Positions 35,975-46,393 are shown, counted from the first letter of the stretch. The stretch: 64,000 bases of DNA from Nothopassalora personata (GCA_033816765.1 CM066290.1:1550001-1614000); one strand, 5' to 3'. Notes: generated by a model not told the origin, from the sequence alone. Numbers and translations: made by a program.

Positions 35975-36349
35975 CTAAATCTCTCCGGAGGCCTCTATTT
36001 TGGCCTCTAGACACTGCGCCTTCTTACGCGCGCGCTCCTCCGCTTAACGAAGTATTGCCTTGTCCCGTATTAACCGTGCTAAGATCTCCGCGAGCTCTTC
36101 CTTATCCTTTTCGACCTTTTTCCGATACTCCTCCCGGGTCTTGTTAAGAGACTCCTAGGATAGGTTTACATACTTACGCCCGCGACGAACACACTCCGAA
36201 TACCGAAGCCGAAAGTTGCCTTCTATAGCGACGTAGGATAAACCGTTAAAGAAGTAGTAGTTATACGCGAGATCTACTAGACGACCGTATTCGTTAATTT
36301 CCTTAGTAAGCCGGAGACGGTTTTTAGAAGAAGAAGAAGAAGAAGACAT
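35975..36349 (-). pseudogene. Antisense Zn2Cys6-like gene of Gypsy 2, RIP-decayed
   Basis: A 125-codon minus-strand frame starting MSSSSSSS at 36349 and ending TAG at 35975, with two internal TAG codons. Tyr29, Tyr32, Tyr39, Tyr50, Cys53 and Tyr60 have exactly the spacing x2, x6, x10, x2, x6 of a Zn2Cys6 binuclear cluster. TGC/TGT to TAC/TAT is what RIP does, so five of six zinc ligands have been lost by mutation. A long charged helix follows (REEYRKKVEKDKEELAEILARL), likely a coiled coil. Same place and start as the antisense genes at 39684 and 46320. I infer a DNA- or RNA-binding accessory protein. Confidence 0.65.
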
Positions 36350-36391
36350 TATTATAGGCCGCAAAGAGGGGACATTATACTATCTTATACG

Positions 36392-36426
36392 AGCTTCGGG
36401 ACGAAGCTAGGCTAGAAGGGGGATAG
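36392..36426 (+). promoter_or_regulatory. Conserved hairpin plus polypurine tract of Gypsy 2
   Basis: AGCTTCGGGACGAAGCT (36392-36408) is a perfect 7-bp stem with a 3-base loop. It is followed by the polypurine tract AGAAGGGGGATAG, which abuts the 3' LTR at 36427 and would prime plus-strand DNA synthesis. The same hairpin, spacing and tract occur at 39723-39757 and 46359-46393. Confidence 0.8.
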
Positions 36427-38020
36427 TGTTACGGTCCGGATTGAGCTACGACGGCACGCCTAACTATTAGTTATAGAAATCCCGTGCGCCGCACGAGATT
36501 ACTCGCTTACTAGTGACTTAGTAATTCGAGATTACTCGATTACTAGCGACTTAGTAATTCGAGATCACTCGCTTACTAGCGATTAAGTGATTAAGACTAA
36601 GACTAGTAATGTCTCCTTTATATTTAGGAACGCTAAAAACCCTTATAGTTCTAATACGTTTAACTTATGTTACTATCTTACTAATTAGAATACAACTCTT
36701 ACTCTAATCATTTATATTCGCTTAGCTTACTTTAGCCTCTCTAAAGAATACCGCCACGTAACTTGACTTATCTCTCCTTTAAGACTAGCCCTAGAACGAG
36801 ACATAACACTTTATTAGATAGATCTTTCTTAATAAGCTCTACGCCTTCCGGTAGTTTAATATATAAAGGTCTATTAATATTAGGGTTTATAAATGCTATT
36901 TTAACATTAATCTATCTCCTCTTCTAGCTAAGAACTATATATAGGGCTAGGTGAATTCTACTTATTAGTAGCCTTAAGGTTAGAGTAAAGGTCTTAATAT
37001 AGTCTATACCTTACTTTTAAGTAAATGCCTTAGCTACCTATCTAGCTCTACGCTTCTTAATAGACCTTTTAGGAAGATACTTATAGTATAGAACCTATTT
37101 TCCTATAAGTAGTTTCCTACCCTTAGGGACTTTCTATAATAGGATCTATATAATATATTCTATGTCTTCTAAGGAGTTAAATTCCTTTCTAATTGCCCTA
37201 ATCTATTTAGCTCTATTAGGTCTGTTTAATGCTTTAGTTAGGGTAGTAGGATCTATAAGCTTCCCCTTCTTTATATTATTTATAGCTAATATAGCGAATA
37301 CTTTCTTAAGTTTACTATAATTATAATTAGATCTATTCTGTCTTAAACTTCTCCTTATTAGCTTAGGATAGACCTTAGCTTATTTAGTCTTTATAGGCTT
37401 ATAAGTCCTATCTCTCTTCCTCTTACTAATATATAGGGTAGGTTAGTGTTACGGAATGATTCTTATAGACCCTAGAATTATAATAACGAGACGAGCACGT
37501 AACTTATCCTACCTAAGCGCTTAGACTTAGGGCGATTAGACTGCTTATACTTAGACTAATTAGACTACTTATGCTTAGACTAATTAGACTAATTACCGAG
37601 ATCTACGAATCTCCTTTATATTTAGGAACGCTAGAAACCCTTATAGTTCTAATGCGTTCAACTTATGTTACTATCTGTTACGGATCGGTCTGGGGAAGCC
37701 CGTAGCCAACCAATCGATGCCAGCAGACCAGCGGATGCACCCGATATGCAGAGTGCTCTCAGTGCTCTCGGGTGCTCTCTCGAGAGAGCAGAGAGAGCAG
37801 AGAGAGCAGGAAAGATCACGCCAAGACACGGCACTATATAGACGACGCTCTTTTGCAAGTAGATAGGAGCCTCGTGCTCAACTCATTTTAAGTATACACC
37901 ATATACTGTTTGGGACCACTACCTTCTCAACGAGTCAGAGACATCACTGCAAAGATCCAAGCCCAGTTGGGATAACGTACAGCGGTTCCTAACAACTTTG
38001 AGCACCACCACCAGGGCACT

Positions 38021-39019
38021 TTGCATATGTCTGGGAGAGACGCTACCCGGAGTCCGTCACGACAACAGCCACAGTCAACTGGCATCACGGAACGAATGAG
38101 CGAAATGTCGATTACAGGAAGCAGCAAGAACAACAACACTCCTATGGGTATGCTGAACCCATTGGACCACCACCGTGCACCTAAGGTGTCTACGCCGGAG
38201 ACGTTCGACGGGACCAAGGACAAACTGGAGGCTTTTCAACTGCAGGTTCAGTTGTACCTTCACTTCAACGCACACCAGTTTCAAGGCGAGGCTTCTAAAG
38301 TCTTGTACGCCGCATCCTTCCTACGAGGAAAAGCAGCTAGAGGATTCCGACCATACCTCAAGGACTGGCTTCACAACCAGGGCGAGGGAGAAACACCGAA
38401 GACGGAAACTCGAAAAATTTTCCACGACTACGACGAGTTTGAGACGAAACTCGATGATCTATACGGGATACCAAATGAGGAGGTATACGCCGACCGACAT
38501 ATCCGACAACTTCGACAGACTACTTCTGTAGCGCTGTACGCCTCAGAATTCCAAGGATATGCCGCCGACCTGGAATGGAACGACGCAGCTTTGCGATCGC
38601 AGTTCTACCTCGGGCTGAAAGACAACGTCAAAGCCGAACTATCCCGAAACGCCAGCGTCGTTACGCTAGGGGCGATGATCAAGGCAGCAAAGGAGATCGA
38701 CGAAAGGCTCCAGGAGTTGAGGTACGACCGACACGTACAGCCTGGATACCAGAGACCCGCCGCGGGCGGAAGAGGGGGCTTCAAGGCCAGAAGTCAGGAC
38801 CCTAATGGTTACGGAGACCCAATGGAATTGGACGTAACGGAACGTAGGACAGGAAGGGGGCTGAAGAGCAAAGGTTCCACCTGCTACGTATGTGGCGAGC
38901 AAGGCCATTATGCAAGGAACTGCAAGAAAAAGAACATAGTTAGCCGCGAGTTCAACGCAATGATTCGCGAAGAGAATGCATACCAGGAATGCGAGAGCTT
39001 TCTCTCGAAATCTGCCTAG
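38021..39019 (+). CDS. gag: Gag protein of the gag-only element
   Basis: A 332-codon frame (a second Met at codon 3 is an alternative start) encoding a retrotransposon Gag. The central region (about residues 60-235) matches the Gag capsid family, with DGTKDKLEAFQLQV, YADRHIRQLRQT and ALRSQFYLGLKDNVKAEL. A Gly/Arg-rich linker leads to a CCHC zinc knuckle C288-x2-C291-x4-H296-x4-C301 (CYVCGEQGHYARNC) that binds genomic RNA. It would form virus-like particles in the cytoplasm. The stop is a TAG, and the same frame continues sensibly past it (QKRPDDKGIKQRLLDLIT) through a second TAG near 39083 to a TAA at about 39337-39339. The authentic Gag may thus have been about 440 residues, shortened by two CAG-to-TAG changes. 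Confidence 0.88.
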   Translation: MHMSGRDATRSPSRQQPQSTGITERMSEMSITGSSKNNNTPMGMLNPLDHHRAPKVSTPETFDGTKDKLEAFQLQVQLYLHFNAHQFQGEASKVLYAASFLRGKAARGFRPYLKDWLHNQGEGETPKTETRKIFHDYDEFETKLDDLYGIPNEEVYADRHIRQLRQTTSVALYASEFQGYAADLEWNDAALRSQFYLGLKDNVKAELSRNASVVTLGAMIKAAKEIDERLQELRYDRHVQPGYQRPAAGGRGGFKARSQDPNGYGDPMELDVTERRTGRGLKSKGSTCYVCGEQGHYARNCKKKNIVSREFNAMIREENAYQECESFLSKSA

Positions 39020-39123
39020 CAGAAACGACCTGACGATAAAGGCATCAAACAGCGGCTTCTTGATTTGATAACCTAGGACACAGAAGTCAACACTACGACA
39101 CGGAAAACAGATAAAGGACGAAC

Positions 39124-39684
39124 TTACGACGAGACCAACTCCGAGAAGGATTCAGGAAGGAGGAGATTCCCATCCAAGGACAAGCTAGGGTCGAAGACCG
39201 AAGGATCGGAGGCAGGAAACCACCAGTCTTCCGGGATGGAAGGCGGAGCGGCCTCGAGCTCCCCTTGTTCTAACACTTGGATGCTCGCCTCCTCGACAGC
39301 GATCGCCTCGCCCTCGCGCTTTTCGTGCAGCTCAAGCTAACGACGAAGACGCGCCTCCTTCGCATAGGCTGCCGCGATCTCTTCACTCTTGCGAACGAGA
39401 TCATGACGGACCGCTTCAAGCTCACGGGTGAGCTTGTCCCGTACGGACTGAAGGGACTTCCACTCAGCAGGAGTGACTCGCACGTCACAACCCTTGATGT
39501 TGTGTTCGTTGCACTCCGAACAGCGGCCCGATTTGATGTGGACACGGCACACCTTTTTCTCACGAGTGCAGAAAGAGCACGACTTGACCATAGTAATCCC
39601 GTTCTCTCGAATGAACTTGGCAAGCTTCTTGCGACGATGCGTACTGGTTTTAGTGACGGGAAGGGAAAGGGAAGAAGAAGACAT
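39124..39684 (-). pseudogene. Antisense Zn2Cys6-like gene of the gag-only element, one TAG
   Basis: The minus-strand frame starts MSSSS at 39684. Cys36, Cys39, Cys46, Cys55, Cys58 and Cys66 give C-x2-C-x6-C-x8-C-x2-C-x7-C, within the fungal Zn2Cys6 consensus, preceded by a basic HRRKK. A coiled-coil-like helix follows (SVRDKLTRELEAVRHDLVRKSEE). The frame meets a TAG at 39337-39339, just after RLRR. In the Gypsy 3 relative the same place reads RLRKQL with an intact CAG, so this stop is a CpA-to-TpA change of Gln. Beyond it the frame continues to TAA at 39124-39126 with an acidic tail (PSIPEDWW, SFSELVSS), overlapping the extended Gag frame on the other strand. As written the product is 115 residues and keeps the whole cluster. 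Confidence 0.72.
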
Positions 39685-39722
39685 CGTTGGATGACAAAGT
39701 TGGAAAGGAATGACATCTTGTA

Positions 39723-39757
39723 AGCTTCGGGACGAAGCTAGGCTAGAAGGGGGATGG
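39723..39757 (+). promoter_or_regulatory. Hairpin plus polypurine tract of the gag-only element
   Basis: AGCTTCGGGACGAAGCT at 39723-39739 is followed by AGAAGGGGGATGG directly before the 3' LTR at 39758. Identical in position and sequence (apart from one base in the tract) to Gypsy 2, whose LTRs are otherwise different. Confidence 0.8.
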
Positions 39758-40239
39758 TGTTACGGATCGGTCTGGGGAAGCCCGTAGCCAACCAATCGAT
39801 GCCAGCAGACCAGCGGATGCACCCGATATGCAGAGTGCTCTCAGTGCTCTCGGGTGCTCTCTCGAGAGAGCAGAGAGAGCAGAGAGAGCAGGAAAGATCA
39901 CGCCAAGACACGGCACTATATAGACGACGCTCTTTTGCAAGTAGATAGGAGCCTCGTGCTCAACTCATTTTAAGTATACACCATATACTGTTTGGGACCA
40001 CTACCTTCTCAACGAGTCAGAGACATCACTGCAAAGATCCAAGCCCAGTTGGGATAACGTACAGCGGTTCCTAACACTATCTCACTAATTGGAATATAAC
40101 TATCATTTATCTTCGCTTAGCTTACTTTAGCCTCTCTAAAGAATACCGCCACGTGACTTGACTTATCTCTCCTTTAAGACTAGCCCTAGAACGAGATAAT
40201 AACACTTTAAACGCCCTTAGGATAAGCGCTACTTAAGCA

Positions 40240-43200
40240 GCTAGTAGGGGAACACCCGCCCCTAGCGAAGTAGGAAGCATCCGCCGTGCGCTACTATAAT
40301 AGACTACTACGAAGGACGATAAGTCTAATGACGATAACCAGCCTACTCTAAGGAAGAACGACGTTAAGGCTACTAAGCTAGACCTCTTCTATAGAGATAG
40401 GGCCAAGTTCGACGACTGGATTAATTAGATAGACATATATCTTATGTTTAACCTAGTCGATGCCGATAAAAGAACTATCTTCGCTATTACGTACCTTCGC
40501 GGAAGTACGTAGAACTGGATTAAACCTTACCTTAAGGAATACCTTAAAGGTATAGGACGATTAGACCCTACTAGAATGTTTAGGAGCTATACCCTCTTTA
40601 AAGATAAGATAAAGTTAATCTTTAGAACCTCGAACGAAGTCTAATAGGCTATACGAATCATTTAACACCTAAAATAGAAGACGTCTACTTTAGAGTATGC
40701 CGCCAAATTCGAGGAATACGGACAAATTACTAGATAGGACTAGACGGCGTTAATAACTATGTTCCGACGTAGACTTAAGGACTCCCTTAAGGACGAGTTA
40801 ATAAGACACGGGGGATAGATTACTAACCTCGAAGAGCTAATAAAGGCGTCGATTAACATCGATAACTAGCTCTAGGAACGACACTAGGAAAAGAAATACG
40901 ACTCTAAAGTAGGAGGTATAGTAGGATACGCTCCGGATCGTAGACCCTTAGGAGGATACGTTACGAAGGGAGAATTCTCACGATAAAGCTAACCCTACTA
41001 TAGACCACAGCTAATGGAACTAGACGTTACCTAACGAGGACGGAGGATTAATAAGAGTAGGGGCTACGGAAAGCCCTTTAAAGGAAAAGGAAAACTTATA
41101 TACTATACCTATAGTAAGGAAGGTTACATAGCACGGGATTGCCGCGGTAAAAATATAGTGCGCCGCGAGCAGTTTATTATAATACAACTAAAGGTAGGCA
41201 AATCTAGGAGCAGTGTTAGACCCCGACAATTTAACTATACCTAGAGAGTAGAGGAGAAGGATAGCAACCGGGTTGCAACGCCTCTCCTAGACCCCTTACA
41301 AGGACGAGGAGGATACTATGTTTAACAACATACACTACCACCGAATAACTAATAGCTAAAGACTATTAGACTGTTTAGTATAATAGCACGAGGAGTTAAC
41401 TACGAAGTTAAGAAAGAATCTCGACACGGTTACGGAAGCCTTCACTAGCGATTCTATTACTAGGACTCGTGTTAAACCTACTACGACGCTAAGTTAGGCG
41501 TAGGGTACTAGCTACGATAACTAGTAGGAACCCTAGGAGCTTAACATAGACAAAACAAGCTCTAAGAAGTAAATATAGACGAATCTTGCTTCGATAACGA
41601 TAATAAAGAAAACTAGGATCTAGAATAGGACGGACGCTAGTTACTAGCACTAGAACAATAAATAAACGAACTAGATACTATCGAAGAAGATTACGTACCG
41701 GAGGAGTTAAGCGAGGACTCATCCGAAGAAGCAGAGAGCGACACTAACGACGAAAACGAAGTATACACATTTACGGTAGATACGCTAAGGAAACTCTATA
41801 AATTAATTATCTATCTCTAACGAAGGCACGAAGAATTGATACTAAAGTTCTTAGGGAAACGATACCTAAACCCTAACGAATTCGACAAGACACTCGACAT
41901 AATAAGGGGCATAGTATAGGGCTACCTAACTATAAACAATACTAAGAACTTAGCTAAAGCGATTATCGAACGACTACCTATAGGAAGCCAAATAACGGAT
42001 ACCGAATACCTAACACCGGTAGGAACTTTCGTCTTAAACGAACTACGAATAGTAGTATAGTATATACGGGCTCTCTACTTAGAATCGTAGAAGATCTAGG
42101 AACGCAATAGACTATAAGTGTAGACATAGGGCAACGGGCTATAGGTTCTAGCCGAAGCCTCTAGGTACGAAGTATAGCGAACTATATACCATTTGGGAAA
42201 AGGATTAGCTCCCTAGGAATAAGCGACTAAAGGGAGTTATATAACACTTAGGCTTACGTATCGATATTAAACACAGTTTTCCGGGTACAAGTAATCGTTA
42301 ACGGACATAAGACTAGTGTTATAATCGACTTAGGAGTAGCGGGGAATTTTATCTCCGAGTCTTTTATAAGAAGAAACGGGTTAGCTACCCTAAAGAAGAA
42401 ATAGGGTTACGAGTTAATCGCGGTAAACGGATTATTATTACCTAGCGTAGAATAGGAGACGACACTATTGCTACTAGCTATCTAACAGTACTACGAGAAT
42501 ATTACCTTAGATGTTACTAATATAGCTAGTTATAACATAGTATTAGGTATGCCTTAGTTAAGAAAGTATAATCTAGTAATCGACTAGAGAAGAGGAGTAC
42601 TTACATTTAGGGAATGCGATTACGTTATCGACATTTAGCCTACGTATCGATAGCGGACGATAGTAGATAAGGTAAGGAAACAGCTAAACGAAATACAGCT
42701 TACGCCGAATAGAAGGAATTAAGAACTACCTTCGACCGGGATAGACACTAGCGTAGGGCCGCCGGGTTACGAAGTTACTAGAAGTAATAGAAGTAACGCA
42801 CTATCGAAGAATACTAACATCTTAGAGTTAAGTATTCCTAAGGAGTATCGTAAGTAGTTGCGACTCTTTAAAGAGGAGAGAGGTAAGACCGCCTTACCTA
42901 AGCACCGCCTATAGGATTACAAGATTAACATTTAGCTAGGGAAAGAGCCTCTATAGGGACCCCTATATTAAATGTCTAAGAAAGAGCTATAGACCCTACG
43001 AGAATAGCTAAAGGAGAAGCTAGCTAAAGGATAGATAAGAAGATCTACCTTAAGTGTAGGAACTCTATATATATTCGTTCTAAAAGCAAACGGGAAGTTA
43101 CGACTCGTATAAGACTATAGGAAGTTAAACGAGATTACGATTAAGAACCGATACCCGCTACCTAACATCGAAGAAGCATAAGATAGATTAACCGGATCGG

Positions 43201-45600
43201 ACTAGTACACGAAGATTAACCTACGAGATGCCTTCTACGCTATACGAATAGCGGAAGGAGAAGAATAGAAGACCGCTTTTAGGACAAGATACGGACTTTA
43301 CGAATTCTTAGTTACGCTAATAGGATTAACTAACGCACCCGCATCCTACTAGGACCTTATTAACGAGACCCTTAGAGACCTACTCGACGTATACGTTATT
43401 ACGTACATAGACGACATACTAGTCTATACGAAAGGATCCCTATAGGAATATATAAGATAAGTCTAGGACGTCTTCGAACGACTTATACAATTAGGATTTA
43501 AGACAGTACCCGAGAAATGCGAATTCTATAAGAAAGAAGTTCAATTCTTAGGCTTTATTATTAGCACTATAGGGATAACGATCGACCCTACGAAGACATA
43601 GTCAATTAGAGAATAGCTAGAACTAAAGACAGTTAAAGACGTACAATTATTCCTTAGACTAGCGAACTACAACGGGAAATTCATTAAGGACTACGTAAAG
43701 ACAGCGGCACTAATAACGATGCTTACGAGGAAAGACGTTACTTAGAAATAGGGAAAAGAACAGATTAAAGTATTTAAGAAACTTAAGGAACAATGCGCTT
43801 TAGCCCCTACGCTTCGACTATTCGATAGTAGTAAGGAAGTCTACATCGAGACCGATGCGTCTAATATAGCAATAGGCGCGTGTCTAATATAAACACACGA
43901 TAGGTAGAGACACCTAGTAGCCTATTACTCCCGGAAAATAACCATAGCGGAACAGAACTACGACATCCATAATAAAGAGCTTCTAGCTATTATTGCTACT
44001 ATATAACATATAAGAGTATATATCGAGGGCCTACCGAAGTTAACGATTCTTTCTAACTATAAGAATCTTACGTACTTTACGACGACGAAGGAACTTACCC
44101 GAAGGTAAGCCCGCTAGTTGGAGCTACTAGGATAGTATAAGTTCGAAATTAAATATACTCTAGGACGAGAGAATAGCCGCGCCGACGCGCTAAGCCGAAG
44201 AAGCGACTATATAGAAGGAAAAGAATCAGTGTAACATAAAATATTAAAGACAAACCCCGACGGAAGTCTTAGTGCTAATATAAGAGAATTTAATAACATC
44301 GTACGGATATTAAGCGACAGGGACGAACAATTCCCTATATCGTAAGGAAAATACTAAGTACTAAAGGATCGAGAAGAAGAATACATACGATAACATTACG
44401 ACGGACTAGCTTATAGGCACCCTAGAACTTCGAAGACAATGGACCTAATACAAAGTAGTTTCTCATTCCTATAGATAAGACTTAAGGTGTTACGCTACAT
44501 TAAACGATACGTACACTACTAACGAAACAAGGCTACGAGACATGTAAAATACGGTTACCTACAGTTTAGGACACTACCGACGAAACCATAGGACGAAGTC
44601 ATAATAGACTTTATTACGAAACTCCTACCGTTAAGAGATCGAGTTACGAAATAACTATACGACATAATACTAGTTATGGTTAATAGACTTATAAAATACG
44701 CATACTTCATTCCTACATTAGAGACATATAATGTAGAGTAGCTCGGATACCTCGTACTAGATAGACTTATCCGATACTACGGATTCCCCTAAGCGTTTAT
44801 AACGGACAGAGACAAGCTATTTACATCAAATTACTAGAAGACGCTTATAGGAACGATCGGAATTAAACACAAGCTGTTAATAGCATATTATCCGGAGATA
44901 GACGGACAAACCGAAAGGATAAATTAAACGCTAGAACAATACCTACGACACTACATTAATTATACATAAGACAACTAGGTTTCATTACTACCAATAGCGT
45001 AGATTACACTAAACAATCACAAATTAGAGACAACTTTAACGACGCTATTCTATACGAACTTTAGTGAAGATCCTAACCTATTTAGAATACCTAGATCTTA
45101 CCTATAAGCCGAAAGAGCAATCGTAACGACGGATACTCTTAAGGAAGTGCATAAAGAAACACGTAAGGCGATCGAAGATGCATAATAAAAACTGTCTTAA
45201 CAACGGTAGGACACGAGAAAAATGGTACCTCTACTAAAAGAGGGGGATAAGGTCTATCTCCTTACAAAAAACTTAAGAACAAGAAGATAGACCAAGAAAC
45301 TAGATTACGTTAAGGTCGGACCATTTTTAATCGATAAAGTCGTAGGACTAGTCAACTATCGACTACGACTACTACTAGACGCTAAAATCCATCTAGTCTT
45401 CCACATCTCTAAGTTAGAACTAGTAGACGCTAAAACACCTTACTAGGAGAGCTTCTATTTCGAGCCGGAAGTAGAAAACGAATTTAAAGTCGAAAAAATC
45501 CTAGATAAGAAAGGTTAGCGATACCTTATTAAATAGAAAGGATACGACGAATTAGAAAATACCTAGGAACTAAAACAAAACCTACAAAACTATTAGTAAA
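40240..45600 (+). pseudogene. Gypsy 3 gag and pol, RIP-decayed
   Basis: Gag runs to about 41200 with a degenerate zinc knuckle near 41100-41140. The protease-like region is near 42320, reverse transcriptase at about 43050-43500 (TYIDDILVY, YIDD at 43404-43415), and RNase H begins with ETDAS near 43852. Integrase lies at about 44480-45150 and a chromodomain ends near 45600. It is almost colinear with Gypsy 2, and the stretch from about 42210 to 43270 is nearly identical to 32430-33490, so the two are sister copies or have exchanged sequence. Stops are overwhelmingly TAG. Confidence 0.87.
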
Positions 45601-45668
45601 AGATCCGATAATACTAAAAACGGGTCCGCCGAGATAACTAACGACAATCAATCTTACGGCCGACGAGC

Positions 45669-45741
45669 GACTGGGGTAGGAATTAAACCCACGACCTTAA
45701 GAGTATAGATAGCTTACGCTCTACTACTAAGCTACCTAGCC
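45669..45741 (-). tRNA. tRNA-like sequence (tRNA relic or SINE head) within Gypsy 3
   Basis: On the minus strand 73 nt fold like a tRNA. The acceptor GGCTAGG pairs with CCCAGTC (one G-T and one A-C pair, the latter a RIP-type change). TA sits at positions 8-9. The D arm is GCTT/GAGC around AGTAGTA, and the T arm GTGGG-TTTAATT-CCTAC gives a recognisable B box. The A box (TAGCTTAGTAGTAGAGC) is also good. The anticodon arm is two bases too long and does not pair cleanly, so no amino acid can be assigned. It lies between pol and the antisense gene, in the antisense orientation. A tRNA-derived SINE is the main alternative. Confidence 0.6.
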
Positions 45742-45837
45742 GGTCGATGAGAATAGGGACACAACTTATAAATAAGTACCCTAATAAGTCTCTACCCCTA
45801 GGGACTCGCCCTAAGGCTCCGCTCTAAAAAGCGCCGC

Positions 45838-46320
45838 CTAGTTATTTACGGGCATCTCTAGGATATCCGAGAAAGAAACTAGCGAAGGCGACACCTCTAG
45901 CCCTAACGCCCGCTTAGGAGACGCTAGCTCCTCGCGCGCCTCTTCTTCCTCGAGCTCCTCTAACTCCTTAGCGACGGCATTATCGGTACGACGCTTAGCT
46001 AACCGTAGCTGTTTCCGAAGACGGATCTTACGCATCTTTAGCCGCACCTCCTCCTCTTTAATCCTCTTAAGCTCTAGCTTAAGTTTATCGCGCGAATCGC
46101 GAAGACGTTCCTACTCCGGACGAGAAAGACGCACATCGCAATCCTTATAGCCTTTTTAAATATAGGCCGAACACTTCCTAGACCGAGAACCTACGATACA
46201 CTTCACTACTACGCCCGAGGATCGAGACTTCTGATAATTCGTGCATAGAGCTATTTCGATACCGGAAATTTTAGTATCTAGAGCAAGTTAATAACGGCGT
46301 TTATAGGAGGAAGAAGACAT
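45838..46320 (-). pseudogene. Antisense Zn2Cys6-like gene of Gypsy 3, RIP-decayed
   Basis: A 161-codon minus-strand frame from MSSSS at 46320 to TAG at 45838, with three internal TAA/TAG codons. Cys26, Tyr29, Cys41, Cys50, Tyr53 and Cys61 give x2, x11, x8, x2, x7, matching the gag-only protein in the second half and enlarged in the first. The stretch CDVRLSRPE.ERLRDSRDKLKLEL aligns directly with CDVRVTPAEWKSLQSVRDKLTREL of the gag-only element. A long charged helix (LRKQLRLAKRR, ELEELEEEEAREEL) and a short acidic end complete it. Last 195 codons-equivalent are well preserved, with no break after about 46090. Confidence 0.68.
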
Positions 46321-46358
46321 AGTTAACTATTACTATAAGAAATAATGACGACTTAAGA

Positions 46359-46393
46359 AGCTTCGGGACGAAGCTAGGCTAAGAAGGGGATAG
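46359..46393 (+). promoter_or_regulatory. Hairpin plus polypurine tract of Gypsy 3
   Basis: The same 17-nt hairpin AGCTTCGGGACGAAGCT (46359-46375) and tract AAGAAGGGGATAG directly before the 3' LTR, which starts TATTACGG (TG mutated) at 46394. Confidence 0.78.

Larger units (their letters stand above)
23214..36808 (+). mobile_element. Gypsy 2 LTR retrotransposon, split by Gypsy A
   Basis: Two 382-bp LTRs (23214-23595 and 36427-36808) begin TGTTACGGTCCGG and end GACATAACA, flanked by CTTTA at 23209-23213 and 36809-36813. Each LTR holds three tandem 33-bp units (23281-23379; 36494-36592). Internal order on the plus strand is gag, then Gypsy A as a nested insertion, then protease, reverse transcriptase, RNase H, integrase and chromodomain. 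Last comes a minus-strand accessory frame, a hairpin and the polypurine tract AGAAGGGGGATAG at 36414-36426. Reverse transcriptase before integrase is the Gypsy (Ty3) order. Heavily RIP-mutated. Confidence 0.93.
19996..37446 (-). mobile_element. Copia copy 3, 3' half, split by Gypsy 2
   Basis: The left LTR is at 19996-20170 (TGTTGTATATAGG to ATTCATAACA). The same order as copy 2 follows up to 23208: antisense accessory frame (about 20650-21850), RNase H and part of the reverse transcriptase. The element resumes at 36814 after Gypsy 2 and runs to about 37446, reaching the part matching 10320 of copy 2. The gag and integrase half and the other LTR are absent. It is the most heavily RIP-mutated of the three Copia copies. 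The part between 23209 and 36813 is the nested Gypsy 2 with its target duplication. Confidence 0.85.
37676..40076 (+). mobile_element. Young non-autonomous gag-only LTR retrotransposon
   Basis: Two 319-bp LTRs (37676-37994 and 39758-40076) look identical base for base and are flanked by CTATC at 37671-37675 and 40077-40081. The 1.76-kb interior encodes one Gag (38021-39019) and an antisense Zn2Cys6-like gene (39124-39684) but no protease, reverse transcriptase, RNase H or integrase. It is almost free of RIP although it sits in a fully mutated element, so it is recent. A TATA-like CACTATATAG lies in the LTR, and GAGAGAGCA repeats lie in U3. Hairpin and polypurine tract match Gypsy 2 and 3, suggesting that related enzymes moved it in trans. 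Confidence 0.93.

Noticed and set aside
37658..37858. Minus-strand frame at the left LTR of the gag-only element, repeated at 39743-39940
   Set aside because: Same LTR sequence twice; open by chance in a 319-bp non-coding repeat.
39277..39723. Plus-strand open frame of 148 codons in the gag-only element
   Set aside because: It is the complement of the antisense Zn2Cys6-like gene; composition is Leu/Arg/Thr-heavy with no motif, so it is a shadow.
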